Shown here piece after piece: positions 1 through 7,527 of a stretch of DNA of 64,000 nucleotides. The first letter of the stretch is position 1; every line of letters begins with the position of its first letter. The stretch spans positions 1 through 64,000 of the forward strand of contig JAZRFJ010000001.1 in assembly GCA_045661305.1 (NCBI GenBank). The letters are read 5' to 3'. Under the pieces are notes generated by a model. The model ran no database searches and was not told where the DNA came from. It saw only the letters and a program-made list of their open reading frames with translations. The DNA is from UMGS1840 sp045661305 (GTDB taxonomy: Bacteria; Bacillota; Clostridia; UMGS1840). The translations under genes were made by a program, and so were the position numbers.

Positions 1-120
1 GACTGGATTGGATTAATACTTATATCTTTTGTTCTTCCTGCAATACTTACATGGTTAATCAGTATTCCATTTAGGAAAAAAGGCTGGATAAAAGAAAATG
101 ATTTGAAGCTTGATATATAA
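1..120 (+). CDS. C-terminal end of a membrane protein, possibly a PTS EIIC-like permease (partial)
   Basis: The frame is open from base 1 to a TAA at 118-120 and gives 39 residues. It contains one hydrophobic segment (about residues 3-22), then a basic patch FRKKGWIKENDLKLDI. A final helix followed by RKKGWIK.(G/N)D.KLD resembles the end of PTS sugar transporter IIC-type proteins, but 39 residues are too few to be sure. The start lies outside the window. A bidirectional hairpin terminator follows directly. It is convergent with the DtxR-type gene. The function call is an inference; that it is a membrane protein C-terminus is seen. Confidence 0.45.
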   Translation, partial: DWIGLILISFVLPAILTWLISIPFRKKGWIKENDLKLDI

Positions 121-146
121 TTGAAAATAAATCAAATTTACATAAA

Positions 147-184
147 AAATGATGAGGTTTTTTAGATAACCTCATCATTTTTTT
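147..184. terminator. Bidirectional intrinsic terminator
   Basis: A perfect 13-bp stem (147-159 with 168-180, core GATGAGGTT/AACCTCATC) is flanked by A-rich and T-rich runs, so it can stop both the partial membrane gene (+) and the DtxR-type gene (-). Confidence 0.85.
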
Positions 185-185
185 G

Positions 186-566
186 TTATTTAACTTCTTT
201 TTCAAACTGTTCAAAAAATTCCTTTATCTTTTCAAAGGTTTCGTTTGACATATGGTGTTCAAGCTTACAGCTGTCCTCATAGGCAACCTCCTCGCTTACA
301 CCAAGTGCCATAAGAGCATGTGCGATAACTTTGTGGCGTTCATACATTTTTTCAGCAATTTCCAAGCCCTTTTCCATAAGAGAAATATTTCCGTTTTCAT
401 CTATTGAAATATACCCCTCCTCTTTAAAAGACTTCATGGCGACAGAAACGCTTGCTTTTGTAAACGAAAGCTCGTTTGCAATATCAATGCTCCTTACATT
501 GCCTTTTCTCTTTTTAATTATTAAAATTGCCTCTAAATAATTTTCAGCCGACTCTTTTATTCTCAT
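186..566 (-). CDS. DtxR/MntR-family metal-dependent transcriptional regulator
   Basis: 126 aa. The N-terminal winged helix (about 1-65: ENYLEAILII, then an ANELSFTKASVSVAMKSF recognition region) and the dimerisation/metal-binding segment (about 70-126, with MYERHKVIAHAL and CKLEHHMSNETF) match the short, MntR-like form of the family, which lacks the SH3 domain. H78, E103, H104 and H105-type ligands are present. Family members repress Mn or Fe uptake when loaded with metal. No uptake gene is adjacent in the window, so the metal and targets are unknown. The ATG follows AGGAGAGC. The promoter lies at 672-700, leaving a leader of about 100 nt. Confidence 0.85.
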   Translation of the reverse strand: MRIKESAENYLEAILIIKKRKGNVRSIDIANELSFTKASVSVAMKSFKEEGYISIDENGNISLMEKGLEIAEKMYERHKVIAHALMALGVSEEVAYEDSCKLEHHMSNETFEKIKEFFEQFEKEVK

Positions 567-671
567 ATCGTTATCGCTCTCCTAAAAAATTTTATATTGT
601 AACATCAACCTCTGCTTTTGAAGCATCAAAAGGAACATATACTTTTTTAATATATTCTTTTTTTCCCTTTA

Positions 672-700
672 ATTATACAATGATTTAGCAATTATGTCAA
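672..700 (-). promoter_or_regulatory. Promoter of the DtxR-type gene
   Basis: On the minus strand TTGACA (695-700), a 17-nt spacer and TATAAT (672-677) form a consensus sigma-A promoter about 110 nt upstream of the start codon. Confidence 0.7.
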
Positions 701-763
701 TAACAAAATTATAAATAAATATAACAAAAATCCAAAGATAAATTTTCAATTTTCTTTTTTTTC

Positions 764-792
764 TTGACATTAATATAAAATGAATGTATAAT
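764..792 (+). promoter_or_regulatory. Promoter of the HD-domain gene
   Basis: TTGACA (764-769), a 17-nt spacer and TATAAT (787-792), 40 nt before the ATG at 832. The -10 lies in the first unit of a 13-bp tandem repeat. Confidence 0.75.
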
Positions 793-810
793 TATAATGT
801 ATAATTATAA
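785..810 (+). repeat. Perfect 13-bp tandem repeat over the -10 region
   Basis: TGTATAATTATAA occurs twice without a gap (785-797, 798-810). Each unit contains TATAATTATA, which is itself palindromic, so this could be a duplicated -10 or an operator pair. Confidence 0.7.
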
Positions 811-831
811 ATTTATTTAAGGGGTAAAAAA

Positions 832-1416
832 ATGGACTTAAATGAACTAAAAAACCGTTTTATTGATATATACAATTCCAACATAAAAAGAGAAGGTGCG
901 GACAAGCTTCTTGACTACTTACTTTCGGAGCACAGCGATTTTTTCACAGCTCCTGCAAGTGCAAGATACCACTCCTCTTTCGAGGGCGGACTCTTATCAC
1001 ACAGTCTTAATGTATATGATTGTCTTTCAGACTATATGAAAAGAGAAACTGTAAAAAACACCTACGGACTTAAAGCCAGCGATGAAACGATTGCAATAAT
1101 TTCACTTCTTCATGATATATGCAAAGTCAATTTTTATAAAACTTCATTCCGTAACGCAAAGGACGAAAACGGAGTGTGGCAAAAGGTGCCGTATTATGAA
1201 ATAGACGATAAGCTCCCATACGGACACGGCGAAAAATCTGTTTATGTGATTTCAGGCTATATGAAGCTTACTCGTGAAGAAGCCTTTGCAATTCGTTATC
1301 ATATGGGTTTTTCTGCAACAGATGACCCAAGAAATGTCGGAACAGCTTTTGAAAAATTTCCGCTTGCTTTTGCTTTAAGCGTTGCAGATATGGAAGCTAC
1401 ATATTTCTTAGAATAG
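832..1416 (+). CDS. HD-domain phosphohydrolase-like protein
   Basis: 194 aa. It has the HD-superfamily metal-site pattern: an N-terminal His in GGLLSHSLNVY (about residue 62), the HD doublet in ISLLHDICKV (about 92), then GHGEKSV, IRYHMGF and a late Asp in SVADMEATYF. These are typical of small phosphohydrolases such as those fused to, or related to, the YhaM 3'-5' exonuclease HD domain. The substrate is unknown. An RBS (AAGGGG) precedes the ATG. It stands 45 nt upstream of capE and may be co-transcribed with the sugar cassette, but the functional link is only positional. Confidence 0.8.
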   Translation: MDLNELKNRFIDIYNSNIKREGADKLLDYLLSEHSDFFTAPASARYHSSFEGGLLSHSLNVYDCLSDYMKRETVKNTYGLKASDETIAIISLLHDICKVNFYKTSFRNAKDENGVWQKVPYYEIDDKLPYGHGEKSVYVISGYMKLTREEAFAIRYHMGFSATDDPRNVGTAFEKFPLAFALSVADMEATYFLE

Positions 1417-1461
1417 TTAATTTTAGTGTGTATAAATAAAAAAAGAAAGGTCGCAAAAAAA

Positions 1462-2484
1462 ATGTTTAAAGGAAAGACTTTATTAATTACAGGAGGTACA
1501 GGCAGCTTTGGTAACGCAGTTTTAAAGAGATTTTTAGATACCAATATCGGAGAAATCAGAATTTTTTCAAGAGATGAGAAAAAACAAGACGATATGCGTC
1601 ATCAGTACAATAACGACAAAATTAAATATTACATCGGCGATGTAAGAGATTTGTCTTCAGTAAAAAACGCTATGCACGGAGTTGACTATATTTTCCATGC
1701 CGCCGCGTTAAAGCAGGTTCCTTCTTGTGAATTTTTCCCTATTGAAGCAGTAAAGACAAATGTTATCGGAACTGAAAATGTACTTACTGCCGCTATTGAA
1801 GCAGGAGTTAAAAAGGTTATCTGTCTTTCAACAGACAAGGCAGCATATCCTGTAAATGCAATGGGAACCTCAAAAGCAATGATGGAGAAGGTTTTCGTTG
1901 CAAAATCAAGAACAGTTTCACCTGATAAAACTCTTATCTGCGGAACAAGATACGGTAATGTTATGTGTTCAAGAGGAAGTGTAATTCCGCTTTTTATTGA
2001 ACAAATCAAAAACGGACAGCCTCTTACTGTTACAGATGCAAATATGACAAGATTTATAATGAGTTTAGAGGAAGCTGTTGAACTTGTGCTATTTGCATTT
2101 GAAAATGCCAAGAGCGGAGATATTATGGTACAGAAAGCCCCTGCCTGCACAATCGGAGTTTTAGCACAGGCGGTTAAAGAGCTTTTTAATGCTGATAATG
2201 AAATCAAGACAATCGGCATAAGACACGGCGAGAAAATGTATGAAACACTTCTTACAAACGAAGAATGTGCAAACGCAATGGATATGGGTAACTTCTACCG
2301 TGTGCCTGCCGACAAACGCGACCTTAACTATGATAAATATTTTAATATCGGTGATGAGAAAAGAAATACCCTTTCTGAATTTAATTCAAATAACACAGAC
2401 CTGCTTAATGTTGAAGAAGTAAAAGAAAAGCTTCTTAGTTTAGAATATATAAGAGAAGAAGTAAATGCGTGGAAAAATAAGTAG
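1462..2484 (+). CDS. capE: UDP-N-acetylglucosamine 4,6-dehydratase/5-epimerase, CapE type
   Basis: 340 aa from the ATG at 1462. An in-frame ATG 36 nt upstream exists, but AAAGAAAGG at 1442-1450 and homology beginning at MFKGKTLLITGG favour the later start. Extended SDR fold: NAD(P)-binding TGGTGSFGNAVLKRF, FSRDEKKQDDMR, and LSTDKAAYPVNAMGTSKAMM, where Met replaces the usual catalytic Tyr before xxxK, as in CapE/WbjB inverting dehydratases. It converts UDP-GlcNAc to UDP-2-acetamido-2,6-dideoxy-beta-L-arabino-4-hexulose, the first step to UDP-L-FucNAc. capF and capG follow at 15 and 27 nt. It is a cytoplasmic enzyme. The call is strong because the three genes occur in the pathway order known from Staphylococcus. 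Confidence 0.9.
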   Translation: MFKGKTLLITGGTGSFGNAVLKRFLDTNIGEIRIFSRDEKKQDDMRHQYNNDKIKYYIGDVRDLSSVKNAMHGVDYIFHAAALKQVPSCEFFPIEAVKTNVIGTENVLTAAIEAGVKKVICLSTDKAAYPVNAMGTSKAMMEKVFVAKSRTVSPDKTLICGTRYGNVMCSRGSVIPLFIEQIKNGQPLTVTDANMTRFIMSLEEAVELVLFAFENAKSGDIMVQKAPACTIGVLAQAVKELFNADNEIKTIGIRHGEKMYETLLTNEECANAMDMGNFYRVPADKRDLNYDKYFNIGDEKRNTLSEFNSNNTDLLNVEEVKEKLLSLEYIREEVNAWKNK

Positions 2485-2499
2485 AAAGAGGTTACACTT

Positions 2500-3621
2500 A
2501 TGAATACTGATATAAAAATTCTCATAACAGGTGCAAAAGGCTTTGTTGGGAAAAATTTAGTACCTTTCTTAAAGGAAAAAGGTTATGAAAACCTGTTTTT
2601 ATATGATATAGATTCCACCGAAGATGAGCTTTTTAAATACACAAAAGAATGTAACTTTGTTTTTCATTTAGCCGGTGTGAACAGACCTAAAGACGAAAAA
2701 GAGTTTATGGAGGGCAATTTTGGTTTCACTTCATCTCTTCTTGAAAACCTCAAAAAAAATAACAATAAATCACCTGTTCTCATCACTTCATCTATTCAGG
2801 CTGCACTTGATAATCCTTACGGAAAAAGCAAAAAAGCAGGCGAAGATTTGATTTTCTCTTATGGCAAAGAAAACGATGTTGAAGTATATGTTTTCAGGCT
2901 TCCAAATGTTTTTGGGAAATGGTGCAGACCTAATTATAACAGTGCTGTTGCTACATTTTGTAACAATATCGCAAACGGACTTCCCATTACAGTAAATGAC
3001 CCGAATGTCGATATGAAGCTTGTGTACATAGATGATGTTGTAGCAGAATTTGCAAATGTTCTTGAGAAAAAAGTGCATAAAAACGAAGAATTTTGTTATG
3101 TGCCGACAGTTCACGAAATAAAGCTTGGAAAAATAGTTGAACTCATAGAAGGCTTTAAAAAATCAAGAGAAAATCTTTTAGTTCCTGACCAGAATGACGA
3201 ATTTTCCAAAAAGCTTTATGCAACATATTTAAGCTATCTTCCAAAAGACAATTTTTCATATCCGCTTAAAATGAATGTCGATGAGCGTGGCTCATTCACA
3301 GAATTTTTAAAAACTGATGAATACGGGCAGGTTTCGGTAAATGTTGCAAAACCAGGTATTGTAAAAGGAAATCACTATCACAACACAAAAAATGAAAAGT
3401 TTCTTGTAGTTTCAGGGAAAGCTGCAATCCGTTTCAGAAAGCCCGATGAGAATGAGGTTATTGAATACTTCGTTTCAGGTGACAAGCTTGAAGTAGTGGA
3501 TATTCCTACTGGATATACTCATAATATTGAGAATATCGGTGAAAATGATTTAGTCACAATAATGTGGGCAAATGAAAAATTTGATCCTGAAAATCCCGAT
3601 ACATATTTTCTTAAAGTGTAA
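2500..3621 (+). CDS. capF: Bifunctional C3-epimerase/C4-reductase, CapF type (SDR + cupin)
   Basis: 373 aa, the usual CapF length. The N-terminal SDR domain (1-~245) has TGAKGFVGKNL and the catalytic NPYGKSKKAGE (YxxxK). The C-terminal cupin (~250-373) has KGNHYHNTKNEKFLVVSGK, with the His cluster that binds metal in CapF and carries out C3 epimerisation. The product is UDP-2-acetamido-2,6-dideoxy-L-talose, the CapG substrate. The ATG follows AGAGGTTACACTT. It sits between capE and capG in one operon. The domain order and neighbours leave little doubt. Confidence 0.9.
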   Translation: MNTDIKILITGAKGFVGKNLVPFLKEKGYENLFLYDIDSTEDELFKYTKECNFVFHLAGVNRPKDEKEFMEGNFGFTSSLLENLKKNNNKSPVLITSSIQAALDNPYGKSKKAGEDLIFSYGKENDVEVYVFRLPNVFGKWCRPNYNSAVATFCNNIANGLPITVNDPNVDMKLVYIDDVVAEFANVLEKKVHKNEEFCYVPTVHEIKLGKIVELIEGFKKSRENLLVPDQNDEFSKKLYATYLSYLPKDNFSYPLKMNVDERGSFTEFLKTDEYGQVSVNVAKPGIVKGNHYHNTKNEKFLVVSGKAAIRFRKPDENEVIEYFVSGDKLEVVDIPTGYTHNIENIGENDLVTIMWANEKFDPENPDTYFLKV

Positions 3622-3648
3622 AAGTGCAAAAAAGAAAGGAAGAAAAAA

Positions 3649-4785
3649 ATGTCAGATAAATTAAAGGTAATGACTATTATAGGCACAAGACCTGAGATAA
3701 TAAGACTTAGTGAAGTAATAAAGTGCTGTGATAAGTATTTTAACCATGTTCTTGTTCACACAGGACAAAACTGGGACTATACTTTAAATCAGGTATTTTT
3801 TGATAATTTAAAATTAAGAGAGCCTGATTATTATTTAGACAGCGTAGGAAACCATCTTGGTGAAACAATGGGCAATATTATTGCAAAATCATATGAAGTT
3901 TTGGAAAAAGAAATGCCCGATGCACTTCTTATTTTAGGTGATACAAACTCTGCTTTATGTGCAATAAGTGCAAAAAGATTAAAAATTCCGATTTTCCATA
4001 TGGAAGCAGGAAACAGATGTTGGGACTGGAATGTATCTGAAATGATTAACAGAAAAATTGTTGACCATATTTCTGATATAAATTTACCTTACACCGAACA
4101 TTCAAGACGTTATTTGCTTAGTGAGGGTATTGACGGAAAAACAATGTTTGTAACGGGTTCTCCTATGAGAGAAGTTATAAAGAAGAACATAGACGAAATA
4201 AACGCAAGTGACATTCTTAATAAAATGGGACTTGAGCCAAAGAAATATATTCTTGTTTCGGCTCATAGAGAAGAAAATATTGATAATGAAGAACACTTCC
4301 TTTCTCTTATGAACGCAATAAATGAAATTGCAGAAAAATACCAGATGCCTGTTATTTATTCAACTCACCCAAGAAGTATGAAATTTATTGAAAAAAGAAG
4401 CTTCAAATTTCATCCGCTTGTACAAAATCCAAAGCCTTTCGGATTTTTTGACTATAACAAGCTTCAACTTAACAGCTATTGCGTATTGTCTGATAGTGGA
4501 ACACTTTCAGAAGAATCTGCAATGCTAAATTTCCCAGGCGTTCTTATCCGTACTTCAACAGAGCGTCCTGAAGTTTTAGATAAAGGAACTGTTGTTATCG
4601 GCGGTATAAAAGGAAAAGATGTAAAACAGGCTATGGACCTTGCCGTTTCGATGTATGAAAACAATGAAGAAGTTGTTATGGCAGAGGATTATAATGATAC
4701 AAATGTTTCTGTCAAGGTCGTTAAGATTATTCAAAGCTATGCTAAAATAGTAAAATTAACAACATGGAATAAATTTTCAGAATAA
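3649..4785 (+). CDS. capG: UDP-N-acetyl-L-talosamine/fucosamine 2-epimerase, CapG type
   Basis: 378 aa. Non-hydrolysing UDP-GlcNAc 2-epimerase (WecB/MnaA) fold: TIIGTRPEIIRLSEVI at the N-terminus, VHTGQNWDYTLNQ, LGDTNSALCAISAKR, FHMEAGNRCWDWN (the ENR/GNR variant of CapG/FnlC rather than GHRT), VSAHREENID, and SDSGTLSEESAMLNFP. It completes UDP-L-FucNAc. The RBS GAAAGGAAG lies 8 nt before the ATG. It ends the cassette; a strong terminator follows. No glycosyltransferase, flippase or polymerase is next to it, so the acceptor of FucNAc is unknown. Confidence 0.9.
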   Translation: MSDKLKVMTIIGTRPEIIRLSEVIKCCDKYFNHVLVHTGQNWDYTLNQVFFDNLKLREPDYYLDSVGNHLGETMGNIIAKSYEVLEKEMPDALLILGDTNSALCAISAKRLKIPIFHMEAGNRCWDWNVSEMINRKIVDHISDINLPYTEHSRRYLLSEGIDGKTMFVTGSPMREVIKKNIDEINASDILNKMGLEPKKYILVSAHREENIDNEEHFLSLMNAINEIAEKYQMPVIYSTHPRSMKFIEKRSFKFHPLVQNPKPFGFFDYNKLQLNSYCVLSDSGTLSEESAMLNFPGVLIRTSTERPEVLDKGTVVIGGIKGKDVKQAMDLAVSMYENNEEVVMAEDYNDTNVSVKVVKIIQSYAKIVKLTTWNKFSE

Positions 4786-4795
4786 TGAGTACATA

Positions 4796-4830
4796 AAAAA
4801 GAGCTATCTTTTTAAAAGATAGCTCTTTTT
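4796..4830. terminator. Bidirectional terminator between capG and secF
   Basis: A 17-bp near-perfect inverted repeat around AGAGCTATCTTTT/AAAAGATAGCTCT with A and T runs on both sides separates the convergent capG (+) and secF (-). Confidence 0.9.
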
Positions 4831-4849
4831 GTGTTTAGCTTTATAAATA

Positions 4850-5743
4850 TTACTTAACTGCTTTTTTATTAGCGCCTTTCATCATAGCCCATACAGGTGA
4901 TACGATGAAGATTGATGAGTAAGCACCGCCAAGAAGTCCGATTATAAGAGGAAGTGCAAATTCTCTTATTGAGCTTCCGCCTAAGATAAAGAGAAGAACA
5001 ACCATAATAAGTGTTGTGATAGTTGTATTTATTGATCTTCCCAAAGTTCCTGTGATACTCTTATCAACAATTTCAGCCATTGTTTCTTTTCTTGCCATTT
5101 TTCTGTTTTCTCTTACGCGGTCAAACACAACGATTGTATTGTTGATTGAATAACCCAAAATTGTAAGAATAACAGCAATAAATGAAGAATTTACTGAAAT
5201 TCCGAAAATTGCATATATACTGAGCATAATGAGTACATCGTGGATAAGAGCTATAATAGCACTAACACCTGATAAAAACTCAAAACGAACTGAAATGTAT
5301 ATAAGCATAAGTGCGATAGCAATAAAGAGTGCAAGTCCTGCTTCCTGAGCAAGCTGTTTTCCATATGCTGCTGTGAATGAAGAAACTGAATAATCATTAT
5401 AGTTTTCTGCATCAGGAACATATTTTGCCTTTAAAGCATCCAAAACTGCTTCACTCTGTGCTGTTGAAAGAGCCATTGTTTTAATTGTGAACTCTTCAGG
5501 CTTATCTGTTGTAGCCTGTGCTCTTATTGTTCCTGAAATTCCAGGAACTGCTTCTTTTACTATTGAAACAATATCATCCTGAGAAGCATTTTTATCTGTT
5601 GTATTAAACACGATGCTTGTTCCGCCTGCGAAATCAATATCAACATTGAGTCCGCCCTGAATAAAGAAAGAAATAAGTCCTGCAAGGATTACAACTGCTG
5701 ATACAGCAATGAAAATCCATCTTTTATTATAAATATTAAGCAT
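4850..5743 (-). CDS. secF: Protein-export membrane protein SecF
   Basis: 297 aa. N-terminal TM helix (about 10-30), then VDIDFAGGTSIVF (the conserved DFxGG motif), a periplasmic-type domain, and five further TM segments with the RND signature TILGYSINNTIVVFDRVRENRK around residue 195-215. With SecD it forms the integral membrane complex that uses the proton motive force to help SecYEG complete export. The ATG is preceded by AAAGGAGGAAAAGAG. The secD stop overlaps the secF start by 8 nt, giving translational coupling. Confidence 0.95.
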   Translation of the reverse strand: MLNIYNKRWIFIAVSAVVILAGLISFFIQGGLNVDIDFAGGTSIVFNTTDKNASQDDIVSIVKEAVPGISGTIRAQATTDKPEEFTIKTMALSTAQSEAVLDALKAKYVPDAENYNDYSVSSFTAAYGKQLAQEAGLALFIAIALMLIYISVRFEFLSGVSAIIALIHDVLIMLSIYAIFGISVNSSFIAVILTILGYSINNTIVVFDRVRENRKMARKETMAEIVDKSITGTLGRSINTTITTLIMVVLLFILGGSSIREFALPLIIGLLGGAYSSIFIVSPVWAMMKGANKKAVK

Positions 5744-7037
5744 TCTCTTTTCCTCCTTTTAATGATTTTCCGCCATAAAGAGCTTTGTTTCTAATATTCA
5801 TATCAACAAGTGCTTTGATAAGAAGCTGTGTGATAACAATAGCTGTGAACATAGAAACTATAATACCTATACCGAGTGTGATTGCAAAGCCTTTTATAGG
5901 ACCTGTTCCGATAAAGTAAAGAACAACTGCAACTATAAGAGTTGTAACATTAGAGTCAATGATTGAAGATAATGCTCTGTTAAAGCCTGCGTCAGTTGCT
6001 GCACGCAATGTTTTACCTAACTTAAATTCTTCTTTCATTCTTTCAAATATGATTACATTAGCGTCAACCGCCATACCTATTGAAAGAATAACACCTGCAA
6101 TACCCGGTAAAGAAAGATTTACATGAAGCACTGCGTAGATAAGGAAGCAAAGTGCTGTGTAAAGAACAAGAGCAATTGCTGACATAAGACCAGGAAGTCT
6201 GTAAAGGATTATCATAAATAACATTACAATAATAAGACCTATAAGTCCTGCCTTAAGACCTGCTTCAAGTGCGTTTGCACCAAGTGTAGGTCCTGCTGTT
6301 CTCTGCTGTGCAACTGAAAGCTTGAACGGTAACTGACCGTCTGAAATCAAAGCTGCAAGCTCATCAGCCTGTTCCTGAGTAAAATCGCCCTGAATTATAA
6401 AGCTTGTAGCATTGATTGCTTCTTTTACCATAGGAGCTGAAATAACTTCTTCATCAAGATGAATTGAAATATACTGACCTGAAAGCTTCTGTGTTGCTTC
6501 AAAGAACGCCTGCTGAGCCTTTGGTGTAATTTCAATAGCAACAACATACCCCTGTTCGCCTGTTTCTGAGTTGTTGATATATTCTCTTTCTGCTTTCTTA
6601 ACATCGTCACCTGTCATTATGATTTTACCTTCTTCGCCTTCATTTGCTGCAGGCTCTCTGAATGTAAGCTTAGCAGTCTGACCGATGCTTTCGATAGCTT
6701 CCTGTGTGTCTGTTACAGCAGGAATTTCAACTTCGAGCTGAGTTCCTTTGATTGTAACTGTTCCTTCTGTATAACCTTTTCTTGATAAACGGCCGTCAAG
6801 AATTTTCTTTGCAACTGCCATTTGTGTATCTGTAGGTTCTTTTCCGTCTTCTGTTTTTTCTGCCTGATATACGATAACTGATCCGCCTGCTAAGTCGAAT
6901 CCTTTTCTTATTCCGTGTTCGTCATCAAAAACAGGACCGATTTTCATGCTGCCAACTGTAAGTCCCGAAATTGCAACATAACATAAAAGTACAATCACAA
7001 CGAGAGTGGCAACAATTTTACTAATGCCTTTTGCCAT
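5736..7037 (-). CDS. secD: Protein-export membrane protein SecD
   Basis: 433 aa, the short Gram-positive form. N-terminal TM, then IRKGFDLAGGSVIVYQ, a P1 domain rich in beta structure (about 60-245), and six TM helices from GPTLGANALEAGLKAG onward, with LPGIAGVILSIGMAVDANVIIFERMKEE and a second coupling region TLIVAVVLYFIGTGPIKGF. It partners SecF. The ATG at 7037 has a clear TAGGAGG. The promoter at 7100-7128 starts a two-gene operon. Confidence 0.95.
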   Translation of the reverse strand: MAKGISKIVATLVVIVLLCYVAISGLTVGSMKIGPVFDDEHGIRKGFDLAGGSVIVYQAEKTEDGKEPTDTQMAVAKKILDGRLSRKGYTEGTVTIKGTQLEVEIPAVTDTQEAIESIGQTAKLTFREPAANEGEEGKIIMTGDDVKKAEREYINNSETGEQGYVVAIEITPKAQQAFFEATQKLSGQYISIHLDEEVISAPMVKEAINATSFIIQGDFTQEQADELAALISDGQLPFKLSVAQQRTAGPTLGANALEAGLKAGLIGLIIVMLFMIILYRLPGLMSAIALVLYTALCFLIYAVLHVNLSLPGIAGVILSIGMAVDANVIIFERMKEEFKLGKTLRAATDAGFNRALSSIIDSNVTTLIVAVVLYFIGTGPIKGFAITLGIGIIVSMFTAIVITQLLIKALVDMNIRNKALYGGKSLKGGKENA

Positions 7038-7060
7038 GTTTTTTTACCTCCTAATTTTTT

Positions 7061-7077
7061 GGTGTAGATTATACACC
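7061..7077. promoter_or_regulatory. Inverted repeat GGTGTA-N5-TACACC in the secDF leader
   Basis: A 6+6 palindrome lies 24 nt upstream of the secD ATG and encloses a second TATAAT-like hexamer on the minus strand. It could be an operator or a leader hairpin; no cognate regulator is evident. Confidence 0.45.
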
Positions 7078-7099
7078 ATTATAATTAAACACTTCTATC

Positions 7100-7128
7100 A
7101 GTATACTATTTTTTTCAACTTTAGTCAA
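7100..7128 (-). promoter_or_regulatory. Promoter of secDF
   Basis: TTGACT (7123-7128), 17-nt spacer, TATACT (7100-7105) on the minus strand. Confidence 0.6.
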
Positions 7129-7167
7129 GTGTTTTTAATAAATTTTAACAAATTATACTTTAAATTT

Positions 7168-7515
7168 TTAGCCTGCTGGCCATGTAAGCTCTCTTCCGCC
7201 GATAATATGGAAATGAATATGAAAAACTGTCTGTCCCGCATCTTTATTACAATTTGAAATAACACGGTAACCGTTTTCGTCTATTCCCTGCTCTTTTGCA
7301 ATTTTTGGAATAGCTTCATATATTTTTCCTATAACTTTGGAATTTTTTTCATCCACATCATTAAGTGTTGAAATATGCTCTTTTGGTATAACGAGTATAT
7401 GTACCGGTGCTGTTGGTGAAATATCCCAAAACGCATAAACATAGTCATCTTCATATACCTTTTTTGAAGGAATTTCGCCTTTTATTATTTTACAAAATAA
7501 ACAATCATCCATCAT
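7168..7515 (-). CDS. HIT-family (HinT-like) nucleoside phosphoramidate hydrolase
   Basis: 115 aa, the usual HinT length. The triad motif H99-I-H101-F-H103 (HIHFHIIGG) is complete, preceded by the conserved MDDCLFCKIIKGEIPSKKVYEDD with a CxxC that may bind zinc, and APVHILVIPKEHI. HinT proteins hydrolyse purine nucleoside phosphoramidates and adenylylated lysine, including AMP released from aminoacyl-tRNA synthetases. That it lies 12 nt downstream of alaS fits such a clean-up role but does not prove it. The true start may be M2, given the tandem ATGATG. Confidence 0.92.
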   Translation of the reverse strand: MMDDCLFCKIIKGEIPSKKVYEDDYVYAFWDISPTAPVHILVIPKEHISTLNDVDEKNSKVIGKIYEAIPKIAKEQGIDENGYRVISNCNKDAGQTVFHIHFHIIGGRELTWPAG

Positions 7516-7527
7516 TCTTCCCTCCGA

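Noticed and set aside
1299..2219. Long minus-strand open frames opposite capE
   Set aside because: They are antisense shadows of a gene with clear family motifs and have no RBS.
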